A model generated the notes under the pieces. It was not told the DNA's origin and did no database searches. It worked only from the letters and a program-made list of their open reading frames with translations. Below, piece by piece: positions 19,392-29,846 of a stretch of DNA of 64,000 bases. The DNA is from an uncultured Pelagibacteraceae bacterium (GTDB lineage: Bacteria; Pseudomonadota; Alphaproteobacteria; Pelagibacterales; Pelagibacteraceae), in contig CACPCX010000002.1 of assembly GCA_902632545.1 (NCBI GenBank), forward strand, positions 52,162-116,161, given 5' to 3'. How positions within the stretch are numbered: the stretch's first letter is position 1; each line of letters begins with the position of its first letter. The translations under genes and the position numbers were made by a program.

Positions 19392-19841
19392 TTAAACTTT
19401 TATATCTACAGTTCTATCATTTAATTGATTTAAATAATTAAATGTTAAAGTTATAAATTTTATATCTTGTTTATCAGAAATCAATTGTGGCCATTCTATA
19501 AGTGTTATTAATTTATTATCTTTTTCAAAAATATCTAAATTATTGATATCTTCTTTCTTATTAATTCTAAATAAATCATAATGTTTTATTCTTATATCTT
19601 TCACCTGATATTCATTTAATAAACTAAAAGTAGGGCTTGTAATTTCTGTTTGTGTTAAATTATTTATTTTTTGATACTCATTTATAAAATATTTAACAAA
19701 GGTTGTTTTACCAACGCCCATCTCTCCATATAAAAAAACAAACTCGCCACCTTTAAGATATTTTGTAAATTTTTTAGCTAATTCTTTAGTTAACTTCTCT
19801 GAAGTGATATCGATTGTGCTATCTTTAATAGCGATAGGCAT
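19392..19841 (-). CDS. tsaE: tRNA threonylcarbamoyladenosine biosynthesis protein TsaE
   Basis: Walker [42 protein letters not shown]; the upstream ORF extension to 19868 is probably not used. Confidence 0.9.
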   Translation of the reverse strand: MPIAIKDSTIDITSEKLTKELAKKFTKYLKGGEFVFLYGEMGVGKTTFVKYFINEYQKINNLTQTEITSPTFSLLNEYQVKDIRIKHYDLFRINKKEDINNLDIFEKDNKLITLIEWPQLISDKQDIKFITLTFNYLNQLNDRTVDIKV

Positions 19842-21111
19842 CTGGTTTGAAAGGACCTTCTGTTCCAACGCTTATATAATCTGCTTGCTCTTTTGATAAT
19901 TTTGTTAGTTTTGCCCCAACTTTTTTTAAATGCAAAGTTGCTACTTTTTCATCTAAATGTTTTGGAAGTACATAAACTTTATTTTCATAATTTTTATGAT
20001 TATGCCAAAGTTCTATTTGAGCAATAACTTGATTAGTAAATGATGCACTCATTACAAAACTTGGATGTCCAGTTGCACAACCAAGATTAACTAATCTTCC
20101 TTCAGCTAAAAGAATAATTCTTTTACCACTAGGCAACTCTATTTCATGCACTTGAGGTTTTACTTCAGTCCACTTATAATTCTTAAGAGCCTCAACTTGT
20201 ATTTCATTATCAAAGTGACCAATATTACATAAGATGGCTCTATCCTTCATTTCTCTCATATGGTCTGCGGTAACAATATCTTTGTTACCTGTAGCTGTTA
20301 CAACTATATCCGCTCTACTTATAGCCTCCTCCATTAATACCACTTCATAACCTTCCATTGCAGCTTGGAGAGCACAAATTGGATCTGCCTCAGTAACTAA
20401 AACTCTAGCACCACTTTGTCTTAAAGATGCAGCACTTCCTTTTCCGACGTCTCCAAAACCAGCAACAATTGCAATTTTTCCAGACATCATTACATCAGTA
20501 GCTCTTCTTATCCCGTCAACTAAACTTTCTCTACATCCATATAAATTATCAAATTTTGATTTTGTGACAGAATCGTTCACATTTATTGCTGGAACCAAAA
20601 GGGATTTATCTTTTTCCATTTTATTTAGTGCTTTAATTCCAGTGGTAGTCTCTTCTGAAACACCCTTAATATCTTTCATTAAATCCTGATACTCGTTATG
20701 CATGATAGCTGTTAAATCTCCGCCGTCATCTAATAACATGTTAGGCTTCCAGTCAGGTTTTCCAACTATAGTTTGTTTAATGCACCATAAATATTCCTCT
20801 TCTGTTTCACCTTTCCAGGCATAAACAGGGATCCCAGCCTTTGCAATTGCAGCAGCTGCATGATCTTGAGTTGAAAAAATATTACAAGAAGACCAACGAA
20901 CTTCAGCGCCTAATGCAACTAAAGTTTCGATTAGTACAGCTGTTTGAATTGTCATATGAAGACATCCTATAATCTTTGCACCCTTTAATGGTTTATCTTT
21001 AGAATACTCTTCTCTTAAAGCCATTAAACCAGGCATTTCACTTTCAGCTATTGATATTTCTTTTCTACCAAATTCAGCTTGAGCAATGTCTTTTACTTTA
21101 TAATCTTCCAT
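19825..21111 (-). CDS. ahcY: Adenosylhomocysteinase
   Basis: [38 protein letters not shown]-like [14 protein letters not shown]; ends FKPDAYRY. Confidence 0.98.
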   Translation of the reverse strand: MEDYKVKDIAQAEFGRKEISIAESEMPGLMALREEYSKDKPLKGAKIIGCLHMTIQTAVLIETLVALGAEVRWSSCNIFSTQDHAAAAIAKAGIPVYAWKGETEEEYLWCIKQTIVGKPDWKPNMLLDDGGDLTAIMHNEYQDLMKDIKGVSEETTTGIKALNKMEKDKSLLVPAINVNDSVTKSKFDNLYGCRESLVDGIRRATDVMMSGKIAIVAGFGDVGKGSAASLRQSGARVLVTEADPICALQAAMEGYEVVLMEEAISRADIVVTATGNKDIVTADHMREMKDRAILCNIGHFDNEIQVEALKNYKWTEVKPQVHEIELPSGKRIILLAEGRLVNLGCATGHPSFVMSASFTNQVIAQIELWHNHKNYENKVYVLPKHLDEKVATLHLKKVGAKLTKLSKEQADYISVGTEGPFKPDAYRY

Positions 21112-21153
21112 GGCAAGCTTTATACAGCTAAGTATTTATTTATCAAGAGATGA

Positions 21154-22695
21154 TTAAACATTGGGAAATCTTATCTCTATCATTGCTCCTTCTTTATCAA
21201 TACGATTAGATGCTACAATTTCACCATCGTGGAGTTCAACCAAGTTTTTTACTATATTTAAACCTAGACCTGAGTGTTCTCCAAATTTTTCAGGTCTATT
21301 ACTATAAAATCTTTTAAATATTCTTGATGTGTCTTTTTCTTTAAATCCTTGTCCCTCATCAATAATTTTTATTGATATTTGATTTTTTCCATTAACAGAA
21401 ACATCAACAAAAACATTAGTACCATCTTTACTAAATGATATTGAATTATCTAATAAATTTGCAATGATTTGTTCAATTCTGTTTTCTATACCATTTATTA
21501 AATATTTATCTTTTCCGTCATTTTTATATTCAATTTTAATTCCTTTTTTTACTTGATGAATATTGTTATAATCATCAACAACAGATTGAATGATAGGTTC
21601 AATATCAATTTTTTTCATTTTTTCTTTACTTAAAGCAACTTCGTCCTTTAACATTTGAGAATAATCAGTAATTAATCTTTCTATTCTTTGAACATCATGA
21701 CTAAGTATATTCAATAATCTATTTCTTTGTTCGCTATCATTTGTGTCTTGTAAAATTTCCGATGCACTTTTTAAAGATGCTAATGGATTTCTAATTTCAT
21801 GAACTAAATCTGTCGAAAAGTTTTCTGCATGTGTAACTCTATTTTGAAGCTCATTTGTCATGTCCTCTAAAGAATTAGATAAAAGTCCTAATTCATCATT
21901 TCTTTTTTTTAAATTTTCAATACCTGGTTTAATTTGACTTTTTTCTTTGATACGAATTGTATATCCAACGAGATTTTGTATTGGTTTAATAAAATATCTA
22001 CTTAAAACAAAAGAAAAAATTAATATTACAAATCCTACAGATACAGCTGTTCTTATTACAAATGCTTTTCTCTCATCTATCGCTGTCTTTATTTCATTAG
22101 CGTTTTCTGTAATAGCTACATAACCAAGATTAATTTCATTCTTTGTAACATTCTTAATTGTTGTTACATTAAATTTATTTAAACCTTCTTGCGTAAATGT
22201 GTAAGGAGCTCCTAAATTTTCAGAACTAGAATAATTTTTTAATATATCTTTGAATGAAACAGGTTTTTTTTCATCAATTTTTATATTTTTTTCCTCAATA
22301 GTTTTTTCTATTTCCTCATTATCTAAACTTTCAAATTCAATTTTATCAAGTCTTGTAGAGAATGATCTTGGATCAAGATCTAAAGTATCAGTGTCTCCAA
22401 TAAGGTTAAGTTGATCGTCAAAAAATATTACTCTATCTAAATTCTGAAAAATAAACCTTGTAGAAAATAAAAATCTTCTAATATCGTCTGATTGGAATTT
22501 AACATCTAGCCTTAAAATATTATCAATAGTGTTGTTAATAATGTTTGTGTGGTTTTGAGATTTTTTTTTTATTAAACTTGGTTGAATATTATTTAAATAT
22601 ATGAATGTAAATAGTCCAATAATTGTAAAAATTACAAAATTTATAAATAAAAATTTTTTTAATATAGAAAGAGTTTTTAAGTATTTACTAAACAT
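21154..22695 (-). CDS. chvG: Sensor histidine kinase, ChvG-like
   Basis: HAMP; DLVHEIRNPLASLKSASEIL; SGLGLNIVKNLVELHDGEI; pairs with ChvI-like regulator. Confidence 0.88.
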   Translation of the reverse strand: MFSKYLKTLSILKKFLFINFVIFTIIGLFTFIYLNNIQPSLIKKKSQNHTNIINNTIDNILRLDVKFQSDDIRRFLFSTRFIFQNLDRVIFFDDQLNLIGDTDTLDLDPRSFSTRLDKIEFESLDNEEIEKTIEEKNIKIDEKKPVSFKDILKNYSSSENLGAPYTFTQEGLNKFNVTTIKNVTKNEINLGYVAITENANEIKTAIDERKAFVIRTAVSVGFVILIFSFVLSRYFIKPIQNLVGYTIRIKEKSQIKPGIENLKKRNDELGLLSNSLEDMTNELQNRVTHAENFSTDLVHEIRNPLASLKSASEILQDTNDSEQRNRLLNILSHDVQRIERLITDYSQMLKDEVALSKEKMKKIDIEPIIQSVVDDYNNIHQVKKGIKIEYKNDGKDKYLINGIENRIEQIIANLLDNSISFSKDGTNVFVDVSVNGKNQISIKIIDEGQGFKEKDTSRIFKRFYSNRPEKFGEHSGLGLNIVKNLVELHDGEIVASNRIDKEGAMIEIRFPNV

Positions 22696-23402
22696 TAGCT
22701 AACATTCCATCTATATCCACTACCATACCTAGTTTCAATAGCTGAAAAATCAGGATCTACTTTTTTAAATTTTTTTCTAATTCTTTTTACGTGACTATCA
22801 ATAGTTCTATCCTCAATATCTGTATCCTCTCGGTAAGCTATATCCATAAGCTGAGCTCTTTCTTTAATTATACCAGGCCTCTTTGCTAATTCTTTAACGA
22901 TTAAAAACTCAGTTGTCGTCAATTTATCAGGCAGCTGTTTTCCATTCCATTCACACTCGAGTTGTGATGGATCTAATTTTAATCTTCCATGCGATATCAG
23001 GCTTTTATTTTCCTCTAGAATATTATTTGAATCTTTTTTTCTTAACTGCACTCTGATTCTTTCAATCAAAACTTTTATAGAAAAACCTCCTGATTTTTTT
23101 ACAAAATCATCTGCGCCAAGCTTTAGACCTAATAACTCATCAATTTCATCATCTTTAGACGTTAAAAAAATTACTGGTAATGAAGTTTTTTTTCGAAGTT
23201 TTTTTAGTAATTCTTCTCCATCCATCTTGGGCATCTTTATATCTATGACTGCTAAGTCGGGTGGCATTCTGGTTAAACCGATTAATGCGCTTTCACCATC
23301 AATGTATGTTTGAACTTTAAAACCCTCTTTTTCCAATGCGATACTCAAACTTGTTAAAATATTTCTATCGTCATCTATCAAAGCTATTGTTTGTTTTTGC
23401 AT
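22695..23402 (-). CDS. chvI: OmpR-family response regulator, ChvI-like
   Basis: IALIDDDRNILTSLSIALEKEGF; winged-helix DSHVKRIRKKFKKVD...IETRYGSGYRW. Confidence 0.9.
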   Translation of the reverse strand: MQKQTIALIDDDRNILTSLSIALEKEGFKVQTYIDGESALIGLTRMPPDLAVIDIKMPKMDGEELLKKLRKKTSLPVIFLTSKDDEIDELLGLKLGADDFVKKSGGFSIKVLIERIRVQLRKKDSNNILEENKSLISHGRLKLDPSQLECEWNGKQLPDKLTTTEFLIVKELAKRPGIIKERAQLMDIAYREDTDIEDRTIDSHVKRIRKKFKKVDPDFSAIETRYGSGYRWNVS

Positions 23403-23452
23403 AAAGTAGTTTAAAAATACTAAATTGTCCTAATTTGGGCAATGTTATAAAT

Positions 23453-26227
23453 TTAATGTAACATACCCCAATTATCTCCAACATTAATATCAACTGTTAA
23501 AGGAGTTGAAAAAGAATGATAATCACTCTGAGCCACACTTGTCATTTCTTTCTCAATTAATTTAATCATTACTTTTTCATCTTTTTTTGGAATTTCAAAA
23601 ATTAATTCATCATGAATTTGCAAGAGCATTTTTGAATTAGAATTTTTTTCCTCTGATAATTTTTTGTCCAATCTTATCATAGCTAATCTCATTACTTCAG
23701 AAGCAGAGCCTTGAATGGGAGCATTAATTGCAGCACGTTCTTGAAAATTTCTGACATTAAAGTTTTTGTCATTTATTCCATTAAAGTGAGATCTTCGCCC
23801 AAAAATATTGTTAACATATCCACTTTTCCTACAAAATTTAATTGTATTATCCATATAAACTTTAATTTCTGGAAACTTAGCAAAATATGAATTCAAAAAT
23901 CTCTCTGCTTCATAGTTAGAAACATTTATTTGCTTAGCTAATCCATATTGCGAAATTCCATAAATAATTCCAAAATTAATAGCCTTAGCCTTTCGTCTGT
24001 GATCTTGATTAACTTTTTTAATATCAATATTAAATATTTGGCTAGCCGTTAAAGAGTGAATATCTTCTTTATTTTTGAAAGCTTTTTTCAGTTCTTTTAC
24101 ATCTGCCAGGTCTGCTAAAATTCTCATCTCAATTTGATTGTAATCCGCAGAAATTAATAGGTGCCCTTTTTTTGCAGTGAAAGCTTTTCTTATATCTTTT
24201 CCATCTTCTGATTTAATTGGTATGTTTTGTAAGTTGGGATCACTAGATGCTAGTCTTCCAGTCGTTGTAGCAGCCAGTAAAAACGAAGTATGAACTCTTT
24301 TTGTATTTGGGTTTAAATGTTCAGGTAAAGCATCTGAATAGGTATTTTTTAATTTTGAAACTTGTCTCCATTCTAAAATTAATTTTGGTAACTCATGACC
24401 TTTGAAAGCTAAATCCTCTAAAACACTTGCACTTGTTGCAAAACTTCCTTTTTTAGTTTTTTTTAATCCAGCTATTTTCAAGTCATTATAAATTATTTCG
24501 CCTAATTGCTTTGGGGATGCGATATTGAATTCTTTTTTAGAAATTTTAAATACTTCTTTTTCAAGTTTTTGGATTTTTTTTCCAAATTTAGATGAAAGAG
24601 ATTTTAAAAACTTACTATCAATTTCAACTCCCTCTATTTCCATAAATGCAAGAATTTTAATTAATGGTTTTTCAAAAATTTCATAGATATTAATCATTTT
24701 TTCAGATTTTAAATTTTTGATAAATTTCTTGTATAATCTAAAAGTAACATCAGCATCTTCAGCAGCGTAATCTTTTGCTTTATTTAATTCTACTTCGCTA
24801 AAATTAATTTCTTTCTTGCCTGTTCCTACCATGTCTTTAAAAGAAATAGTTTCATGTCCTAAATGAATTTCTGATAAAGTATCCATATTATGTCTATTTT
24901 TTCCTGCATCTAAGACATAAGACATCAACATTGTATCTTCCATTGATGAAAGGGTAATCCCATGCTTATAAAATACAATAAAATCAAATTTTATATTTTG
25001 ACCTATTTTTTTTATACTAGGATCTTCTAATATTTTTTTTAATTTTTTAATTACTGCATCCTTTTTAAGACACTTGGGTGACTTATGACCAACTGGTATG
25101 TAACATGCTTTTCCAATTTTAGAACAGAGAGAAATGCCCACTAAATCTGCTTGATGAGGATCTAATGAAGTGGTTTCTGTATCTACAGCAACTTCACCAA
25201 CTTCTTCTGCCTCTTCTATCCATTTATCAATTTCATCTAAGCTATTAATTAAGTAATAATTTTTATTATTTATTGTTTGTTGTTTTTCTAGATTTTGAGT
25301 TTCAATCTTGTTACTTTCTAGTTCAGGTTCTCCATAAGCGGAAATTGCTGAACTTAACAACCTGTTAAATTCCATTTCTCTTAAAAATTTATATAATTTA
25401 TCTTTATCTATATTTTGCAATTTAAATTCACTTAACTCTCTATTAACAGGAGAGTTATGATCTAGTGTTACAAGTTTTTTACTTATTAATGCTTTATCCT
25501 TGTTCTCTATTAATGTTTCTCTTCTTTTATTTTGCTTAATCTCATTAGCAGATTTTAGTAAATTTTCTAAAGTACCATATTTGTTAATTAGCTCTGCAGC
25601 TGTCTTAACACCTATCCCTGGAACACCAGGAACATTATCACTACTATCTCCTGCTAATGATTGGACATCAATAACTTTTGAGGCGTCTACTCCAAATTTT
25701 TTTACGACGTCATCATCAGTTATAAATTTATTTTTCATAGGATCAAAAATTCGAACCCCTTTTTTGTAAAGCTGCATTAAATCTTTATCTGATGAAACAA
25801 TTGTAACCTTTGCACCTTTTTTAAGGATTTGATCCACATATGTGGCTATTAAATCATCTGCCTCATAATTTGGAAGATCAACAGATGGCAAATTGAATGC
25901 TAAGACTGATTTTCTTATGTACTCAAATTGTGGAGCTAAATCGTCAGGCGCCTCTGATCTATTAGCTTTGTAATCACTATAAATTTCATTTCTGAAAGTT
26001 TTTCTTGCTGAGTCGAATATTACTGCAAAATGTGTTGGTTTTTGCAAGTTTTGATTAGATTTTGAGTCCTCTAATAATTTAAATAACATGCTGCAAAAAC
26101 CACTTACAGCACCTGTTGGAAGTCCATCACTTTTTCTACTCAATGGAGGCAAAGCATAATAAGCTCTAAATATATAACCAGAGCCATCAATTAAATAAAA
26201 ATGATCTGTTTTTTGAATTTTATTCAT
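23453..26227 (-). CDS. polA: DNA polymerase I (5'-nuclease, 3'-5' exonuclease and polymerase domains)
   Basis: 924 aa; YLIDGSGYIFRAYYALPPL; DTETTSLDPHQADLVGIS; SADYNQIEMRILA; LLQIHDELIFE. Confidence 0.98.
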   Translation of the reverse strand: MNKIQKTDHFYLIDGSGYIFRAYYALPPLSRKSDGLPTGAVSGFCSMLFKLLEDSKSNQNLQKPTHFAVIFDSARKTFRNEIYSDYKANRSEAPDDLAPQFEYIRKSVLAFNLPSVDLPNYEADDLIATYVDQILKKGAKVTIVSSDKDLMQLYKKGVRIFDPMKNKFITDDDVVKKFGVDASKVIDVQSLAGDSSDNVPGVPGIGVKTAAELINKYGTLENLLKSANEIKQNKRRETLIENKDKALISKKLVTLDHNSPVNRELSEFKLQNIDKDKLYKFLREMEFNRLLSSAISAYGEPELESNKIETQNLEKQQTINNKNYYLINSLDEIDKWIEEAEEVGEVAVDTETTSLDPHQADLVGISLCSKIGKACYIPVGHKSPKCLKKDAVIKKLKKILEDPSIKKIGQNIKFDFIVFYKHGITLSSMEDTMLMSYVLDAGKNRHNMDTLSEIHLGHETISFKDMVGTGKKEINFSEVELNKAKDYAAEDADVTFRLYKKFIKNLKSEKMINIYEIFEKPLIKILAFMEIEGVEIDSKFLKSLSSKFGKKIQKLEKEVFKISKKEFNIASPKQLGEIIYNDLKIAGLKKTKKGSFATSASVLEDLAFKGHELPKLILEWRQVSKLKNTYSDALPEHLNPNTKRVHTSFLLAATTTGRLASSDPNLQNIPIKSEDGKDIRKAFTAKKGHLLISADYNQIEMRILADLADVKELKKAFKNKEDIHSLTASQIFNIDIKKVNQDHRRKAKAINFGIIYGISQYGLAKQINVSNYEAERFLNSYFAKFPEIKVYMDNTIKFCRKSGYVNNIFGRRSHFNGINDKNFNVRNFQERAAINAPIQGSASEVMRLAMIRLDKKLSEEKNSNSKMLLQIHDELIFEIPKKDEKVMIKLIEKEMTSVAQSDYHSFSTPLTVDINVGDNWGMLH

Positions 26228-26341
26228 GAAGTATAATTAAATATTATAATGATAACATATTCTGTATATAAAAAAATTTACTTTCAATTATTATAACAAT
26301 TAAAAGTAGATTATTTTTTATATTTTGAGTATTATTTAACA

Positions 26342-26893
26342 ATGGAATTAACAAAAAATCTCACGCAAGGTAAACTATTTAAATCTCTGGTTGTTATTAT
26401 TCTTGGTTCAATAGCACTAACCATATCAGCAAAGATCAAAATTCCTTTCTATCCAGTTCCTATGACTATGCAAACATTTGTTGTATTATTTTTAGGAATA
26501 AGTTTGGGGCATAAAATTGCATTAGCTACAATTGGTCTATATCTAGTTGAAGGTATTGCAGGATTACCCGTATTTTCAAATTCTCCTGAAAAAGGTATTG
26601 GATTAGTTTACTTTACAGGACCAACTATGGGTTACTTAATTGGTTTTTTAACAGCTGGTTACTTAGCTTCTAAAATAAATATTAATGATAATTTTTTCGT
26701 TGTTTTATTTAAGTTAATTGTCGCTACTTCGACAATCTATATTTTGGGTCTAATTTGGCTTGGAACATTGATTGGATGGGATAAGCCAATTTTTGCTTTA
26801 GGTGCAAAACCATTTCTATTAGCTGAGATTTTTAAAATTATGCTTTTGGCTCTTTTGACTAAGCAAATAATTAAAATTAAAAAATTTATCTAG
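26342..26893 (+). CDS. bioY: BioY family (biotin) transporter
   Basis: IPFYPVPMTMQTFVVLFLG; GIAGLPVFS; GPTMGYLIGFLTAGYLA. Confidence 0.92.
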   Translation: MELTKNLTQGKLFKSLVVIILGSIALTISAKIKIPFYPVPMTMQTFVVLFLGISLGHKIALATIGLYLVEGIAGLPVFSNSPEKGIGLVYFTGPTMGYLIGFLTAGYLASKININDNFFVVLFKLIVATSTIYILGLIWLGTLIGWDKPIFALGAKPFLLAEIFKIMLLALLTKQIIKIKKFI

Positions 26894-27449
26894 GTGATCT
26901 TTTGGAGAGAATTCTTTGAAGAGTTCTTCTATGCATTTTAAGTCTTCTAGCTGTTTCTGATACATTTCTGTTACATAGCTCGAAAACTCGATGTATATGT
27001 TCCCACTTAACTCTATCAGCAGACATTGGATTTTCTGGTGGGGCTGCTTTTTTTGCAGGATCTGCTAATAATGCTTTCTCAACATCTTCTGCATCAGCAG
27101 GTTTAGCTAGATAATCTATTGCACCTTCTTTAATTGCAGCTACTGCTGTTGGAATATTTCCGTAACCAGTTAACATAATAATTCTACTTTCACTATTTGA
27201 AGATTGGATTTCTTTTACAACCTCAAGTCCATTACCATCTCCAAGTCTTAAATCTACAACAGCGAAACCCGGTTTTTTAGTTTTTACAGATTCAACTCCC
27301 TTTTGCACACTCTCAGCTTGAAAAACTTCAAATCCTTTTTTTTCCATCGCTCTTGCTAAACGCTCACGAAAAGGATTGTCATCATCAACGATCAATAATG
27401 ATTTATTCTCAAAATCATTGAGATTCTGCAGTTTTGCTTCTTCCTTCAT
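26886..27449 (-). CDS. ActR/RegA-type redox response regulator (start probably at internal Met)
   Basis: SLLIVDDDNPFRERLARAMEKKGF; C-terminal MSADRVKWEHIHRVFELCNRNVSETARRLKMHRRTLQRILSKRSPR typical of RegA/ActR/PrrA. Confidence 0.9.
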   Translation of the reverse strand: MKEEAKLQNLNDFENKSLLIVDDDNPFRERLARAMEKKGFEVFQAESVQKGVESVKTKKPGFAVVDLRLGDGNGLEVVKEIQSSNSESRIIMLTGYGNIPTAVAAIKEGAIDYLAKPADAEDVEKALLADPAKKAAPPENPMSADRVKWEHIHRVFELCNRNVSETARRLKMHRRTLQRILSKRSPR

Positions 27450-27603
27450 AGCCCTTATATGGGGTCTCTGAAGAATATTACAATACATGAATTTTAAGCA
27501 TATAAAGCTTGAATTATTTGCTTTACTTTAGTGTTGTTTACTTTATATGCCAAAAAATATTAAAGTTTTTTTAAAAAAGACTTTTTTTTATTAAATTTTT
27601 TTT

Positions 27604-27608
27604 GGAGG
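27604..27608 (+). promoter_or_regulatory. Shine-Dalgarno GGAGG for the decarboxylase at 27617
   Basis: tttGGAGGcatttaaaATG; 8-nt spacing. Confidence 0.7.
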
Positions 27609-27616
27609 CATTTAAA

Positions 27617-28801
27617 ATGCAAAAATTTAAATCAGTTGAAAAACTAGTTAATCAACTGAAACCTGAAAAACCAGTTTACTGTATAAGAAAGAATTCTATA
27701 AAATCTGCGGTGAAATTTTTCTTAGATAAATTTAAAGGTAAAGTTTTATATGCAGTCAAAACTAATCCTCACCCAGAAGTAATCAAAACAGTAATTGAAG
27801 GTGGAGTTAATCAATTTGATGTTGCGTCAATTGAGGAAATTAAAAATATTAGAAATTTTAGCAAGACAGCTAAATGCTCTTATATGCATACGGTTAAAAG
27901 TAGAGAAAGTATAAAAGAGGCATATTTTAATTACGGTGTTAAAACTTTTTCATTAGATACCAAAGATGAACTTATTAAAATAATTGAAACTACAAATAAT
28001 GCTAAAGATTTAGAGCTGTTTGTAAGAGTTGCTGTTTCAAATGAACATGCTGAAATTGATTTATCAAAAAAGTTTGGTGCTTTAACTTCTGAAGCAATAG
28101 GTTTGTTAAGGCTTGTTAGACAATATGCTGTCAAGATTGGTTTAAGTTTTCATGTTGGTTCACAATGTATGCACCCAATTTCTTATTCAAAAGGAATTAG
28201 TGAAATTGGAAATATAATTAAAAAGACAAAAATAATTCCAGATTACATTAATGTAGGTGGAGGTTTCCCTACAATCTATCCAGACTTAATTCCACAATCT
28301 CTAGATAATTATTTTAATGAGATAAATAAAAGTTTAGAAAATTTAAAGCTTAAAAAACTCCCTGAAATTATTTGTGAGCCTGGTAGAGCTTTAGTAGCAG
28401 AAAGTGGCTCAACAGTTGTAAGGGTTAATTTAAGAAAAAAACAAAAGCTTTATATTAATGATGGTACCTACGGTACTCTTTTTGATGCAGGTACACCAAA
28501 CATTGTGTTTCCATCTAGAATGGTTAAAGAAAACTCTAATAAAGTAATTTCAAAAAAATTAACTGCTTTTGATTTTTTTGGACCCACATGTGATAGCATG
28601 GATTATATGAAGGGTCCTTTTTTACTTCCAAATAATATTAAAGAAAATGATTATATTGAATTGGGTCAACTTGGGGCATACGGATTGACATTTAGGACTC
28701 AGTTTAATGGTTATTACTCAAATGAAATTTACGAAGTTGAAGATAATCCAATAATGACAATGTACGATAAAGATATTAACAAAGCTAACTTGGTAGCTTA
28801 A
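27617..28801 (+). CDS. PLP-dependent ornithine/lysine/diaminopimelate-type decarboxylase (fold III), probable ornithine decarboxylase
   Basis: VLYAVKTNPHPEVIKTVIEGGVNQFDVASIEEI; FHVGSQCMHPISY; EPGRALVAESGS; FFGPTCDSMDYM. Confidence 0.88.
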   Translation: MQKFKSVEKLVNQLKPEKPVYCIRKNSIKSAVKFFLDKFKGKVLYAVKTNPHPEVIKTVIEGGVNQFDVASIEEIKNIRNFSKTAKCSYMHTVKSRESIKEAYFNYGVKTFSLDTKDELIKIIETTNNAKDLELFVRVAVSNEHAEIDLSKKFGALTSEAIGLLRLVRQYAVKIGLSFHVGSQCMHPISYSKGISEIGNIIKKTKIIPDYINVGGGFPTIYPDLIPQSLDNYFNEINKSLENLKLKKLPEIICEPGRALVAESGSTVVRVNLRKKQKLYINDGTYGTLFDAGTPNIVFPSRMVKENSNKVISKKLTAFDFFGPTCDSMDYMKGPFLLPNNIKENDYIELGQLGAYGLTFRTQFNGYYSNEIYEVEDNPIMTMYDKDINKANLVA

Positions 28802-29844
28802 TGTCAGGTCAAAAAAACCCAGGTCATAACAGTAAAAAAAATTTCTTAAAAAATCCTGTTGAGCACATAGATATAACTTCTTTCGACTCTAGAAAAATTA
28901 TATCCTCAATGAAAAAAATGTCATTTGTATCTAGAGAAACAGCAAATGCTGCTAATATTTATAACGAGATGCTAAAAGATAAAGATTGTACAATTTTCCT
29001 TACTTTAGCAGGCTCTACTTCAGCAGGTGGATGCATGGATATTTATAAAGATTTAGTTAAATACAATATGGTAGATGCAATTGTTGCAACTGGTGCCTCA
29101 ATAGTAGATATGGATTTTTTCGAAGCTCTTGGTTTCAAACATTATCAAGGTTCACAATTTCAAGATGATACTGAGCTTAGGAATAACTATATAGATAGAA
29201 TTTACGATACCTACATAGATGAAGAAGAGCTTCAAATGTGTGATAAAATAATATGTGAAATTGCAAATAACTTAGAAGCGAGAAGCTATACTTCAAGAGA
29301 GTTCATTTATGAAATGGGAAAATATTTAAAAAAAAACTCAAAGAAAAAAGACTCTTTAATTGAAACCGCTTTTGACAACAATGTTCCTATTTTCTGTCCT
29401 GCTTTTACTGACTCTAGTGCAGGATTTGGCTTAGTTATACATCAAGAACAAAATCCAAAAAAACATATGACAATAGACTCAGTTAGAGAATTTAGGGAAT
29501 TAACAGAAATTAAAATCAAATCTAAAGGTTCTGGATTATTTATGATAGGTGGCGGTGTGCCTAAAAACTTTATTCAAGATACAGTCATATGTGCTGAGTT
29601 ATTAGGAAAAAATGTAGACATGCATAAATATGCTGTTCAAATTACGGTTGCTGATAGTAGAGATGGCGCTTGTAGTAGTTCTACATTAAAAGAAGCAAGT
29701 TCATGGGGTAAAGTGGATGTTACAAAAGAACAGATGGTGTTTGCAGAAGCAACAAGTGTTTTGCCTTTAATTGCTAGTGACGCTTACCATAGAGGTGAGT
29801 GGAAAAATAGAATAAGAAAAAACTTTACAAAAATTTTTAAATAA
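28801..29844 (+). CDS. Deoxyhypusine synthase-like protein (probably a polyamine-biosynthetic aminobutyl/aminopropyl transferase in this bacterium)
   Basis: LTLAGSTSAGGCMDIYKDLVKYNMVDAIVATGASIVDMDFFEALG; EASSWGKVDV containing the conserved active-site Lys; IGGGVPKNFIQ. Confidence 0.9.
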   Translation: MSGQKNPGHNSKKNFLKNPVEHIDITSFDSRKIISSMKKMSFVSRETANAANIYNEMLKDKDCTIFLTLAGSTSAGGCMDIYKDLVKYNMVDAIVATGASIVDMDFFEALGFKHYQGSQFQDDTELRNNYIDRIYDTYIDEEELQMCDKIICEIANNLEARSYTSREFIYEMGKYLKKNSKKKDSLIETAFDNNVPIFCPAFTDSSAGFGLVIHQEQNPKKHMTIDSVREFRELTEIKIKSKGSGLFMIGGGVPKNFIQDTVICAELLGKNVDMHKYAVQITVADSRDGACSSSTLKEASSWGKVDVTKEQMVFAEATSVLPLIASDAYHRGEWKNRIRKNFTKIFK

Positions 29845-29846
29845 AA

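Noticed and set aside
26228-26341. Possible riboswitch/regulatory RNA in polA-bioY gap
   Set aside because: Pure AT-rich sequence without a recognisable conserved core; no BirA-like palindrome found by eye
27550-27600. Possible terminator or attenuator hairpin in TTAAAGTTTTTTTAAAAAAGACTTTTTTT upstream of the decarboxylase
   Set aside because: Homopolymer A/T runs pair in many registers; in such AT-rich DNA the hairpin is not distinguishable from chance
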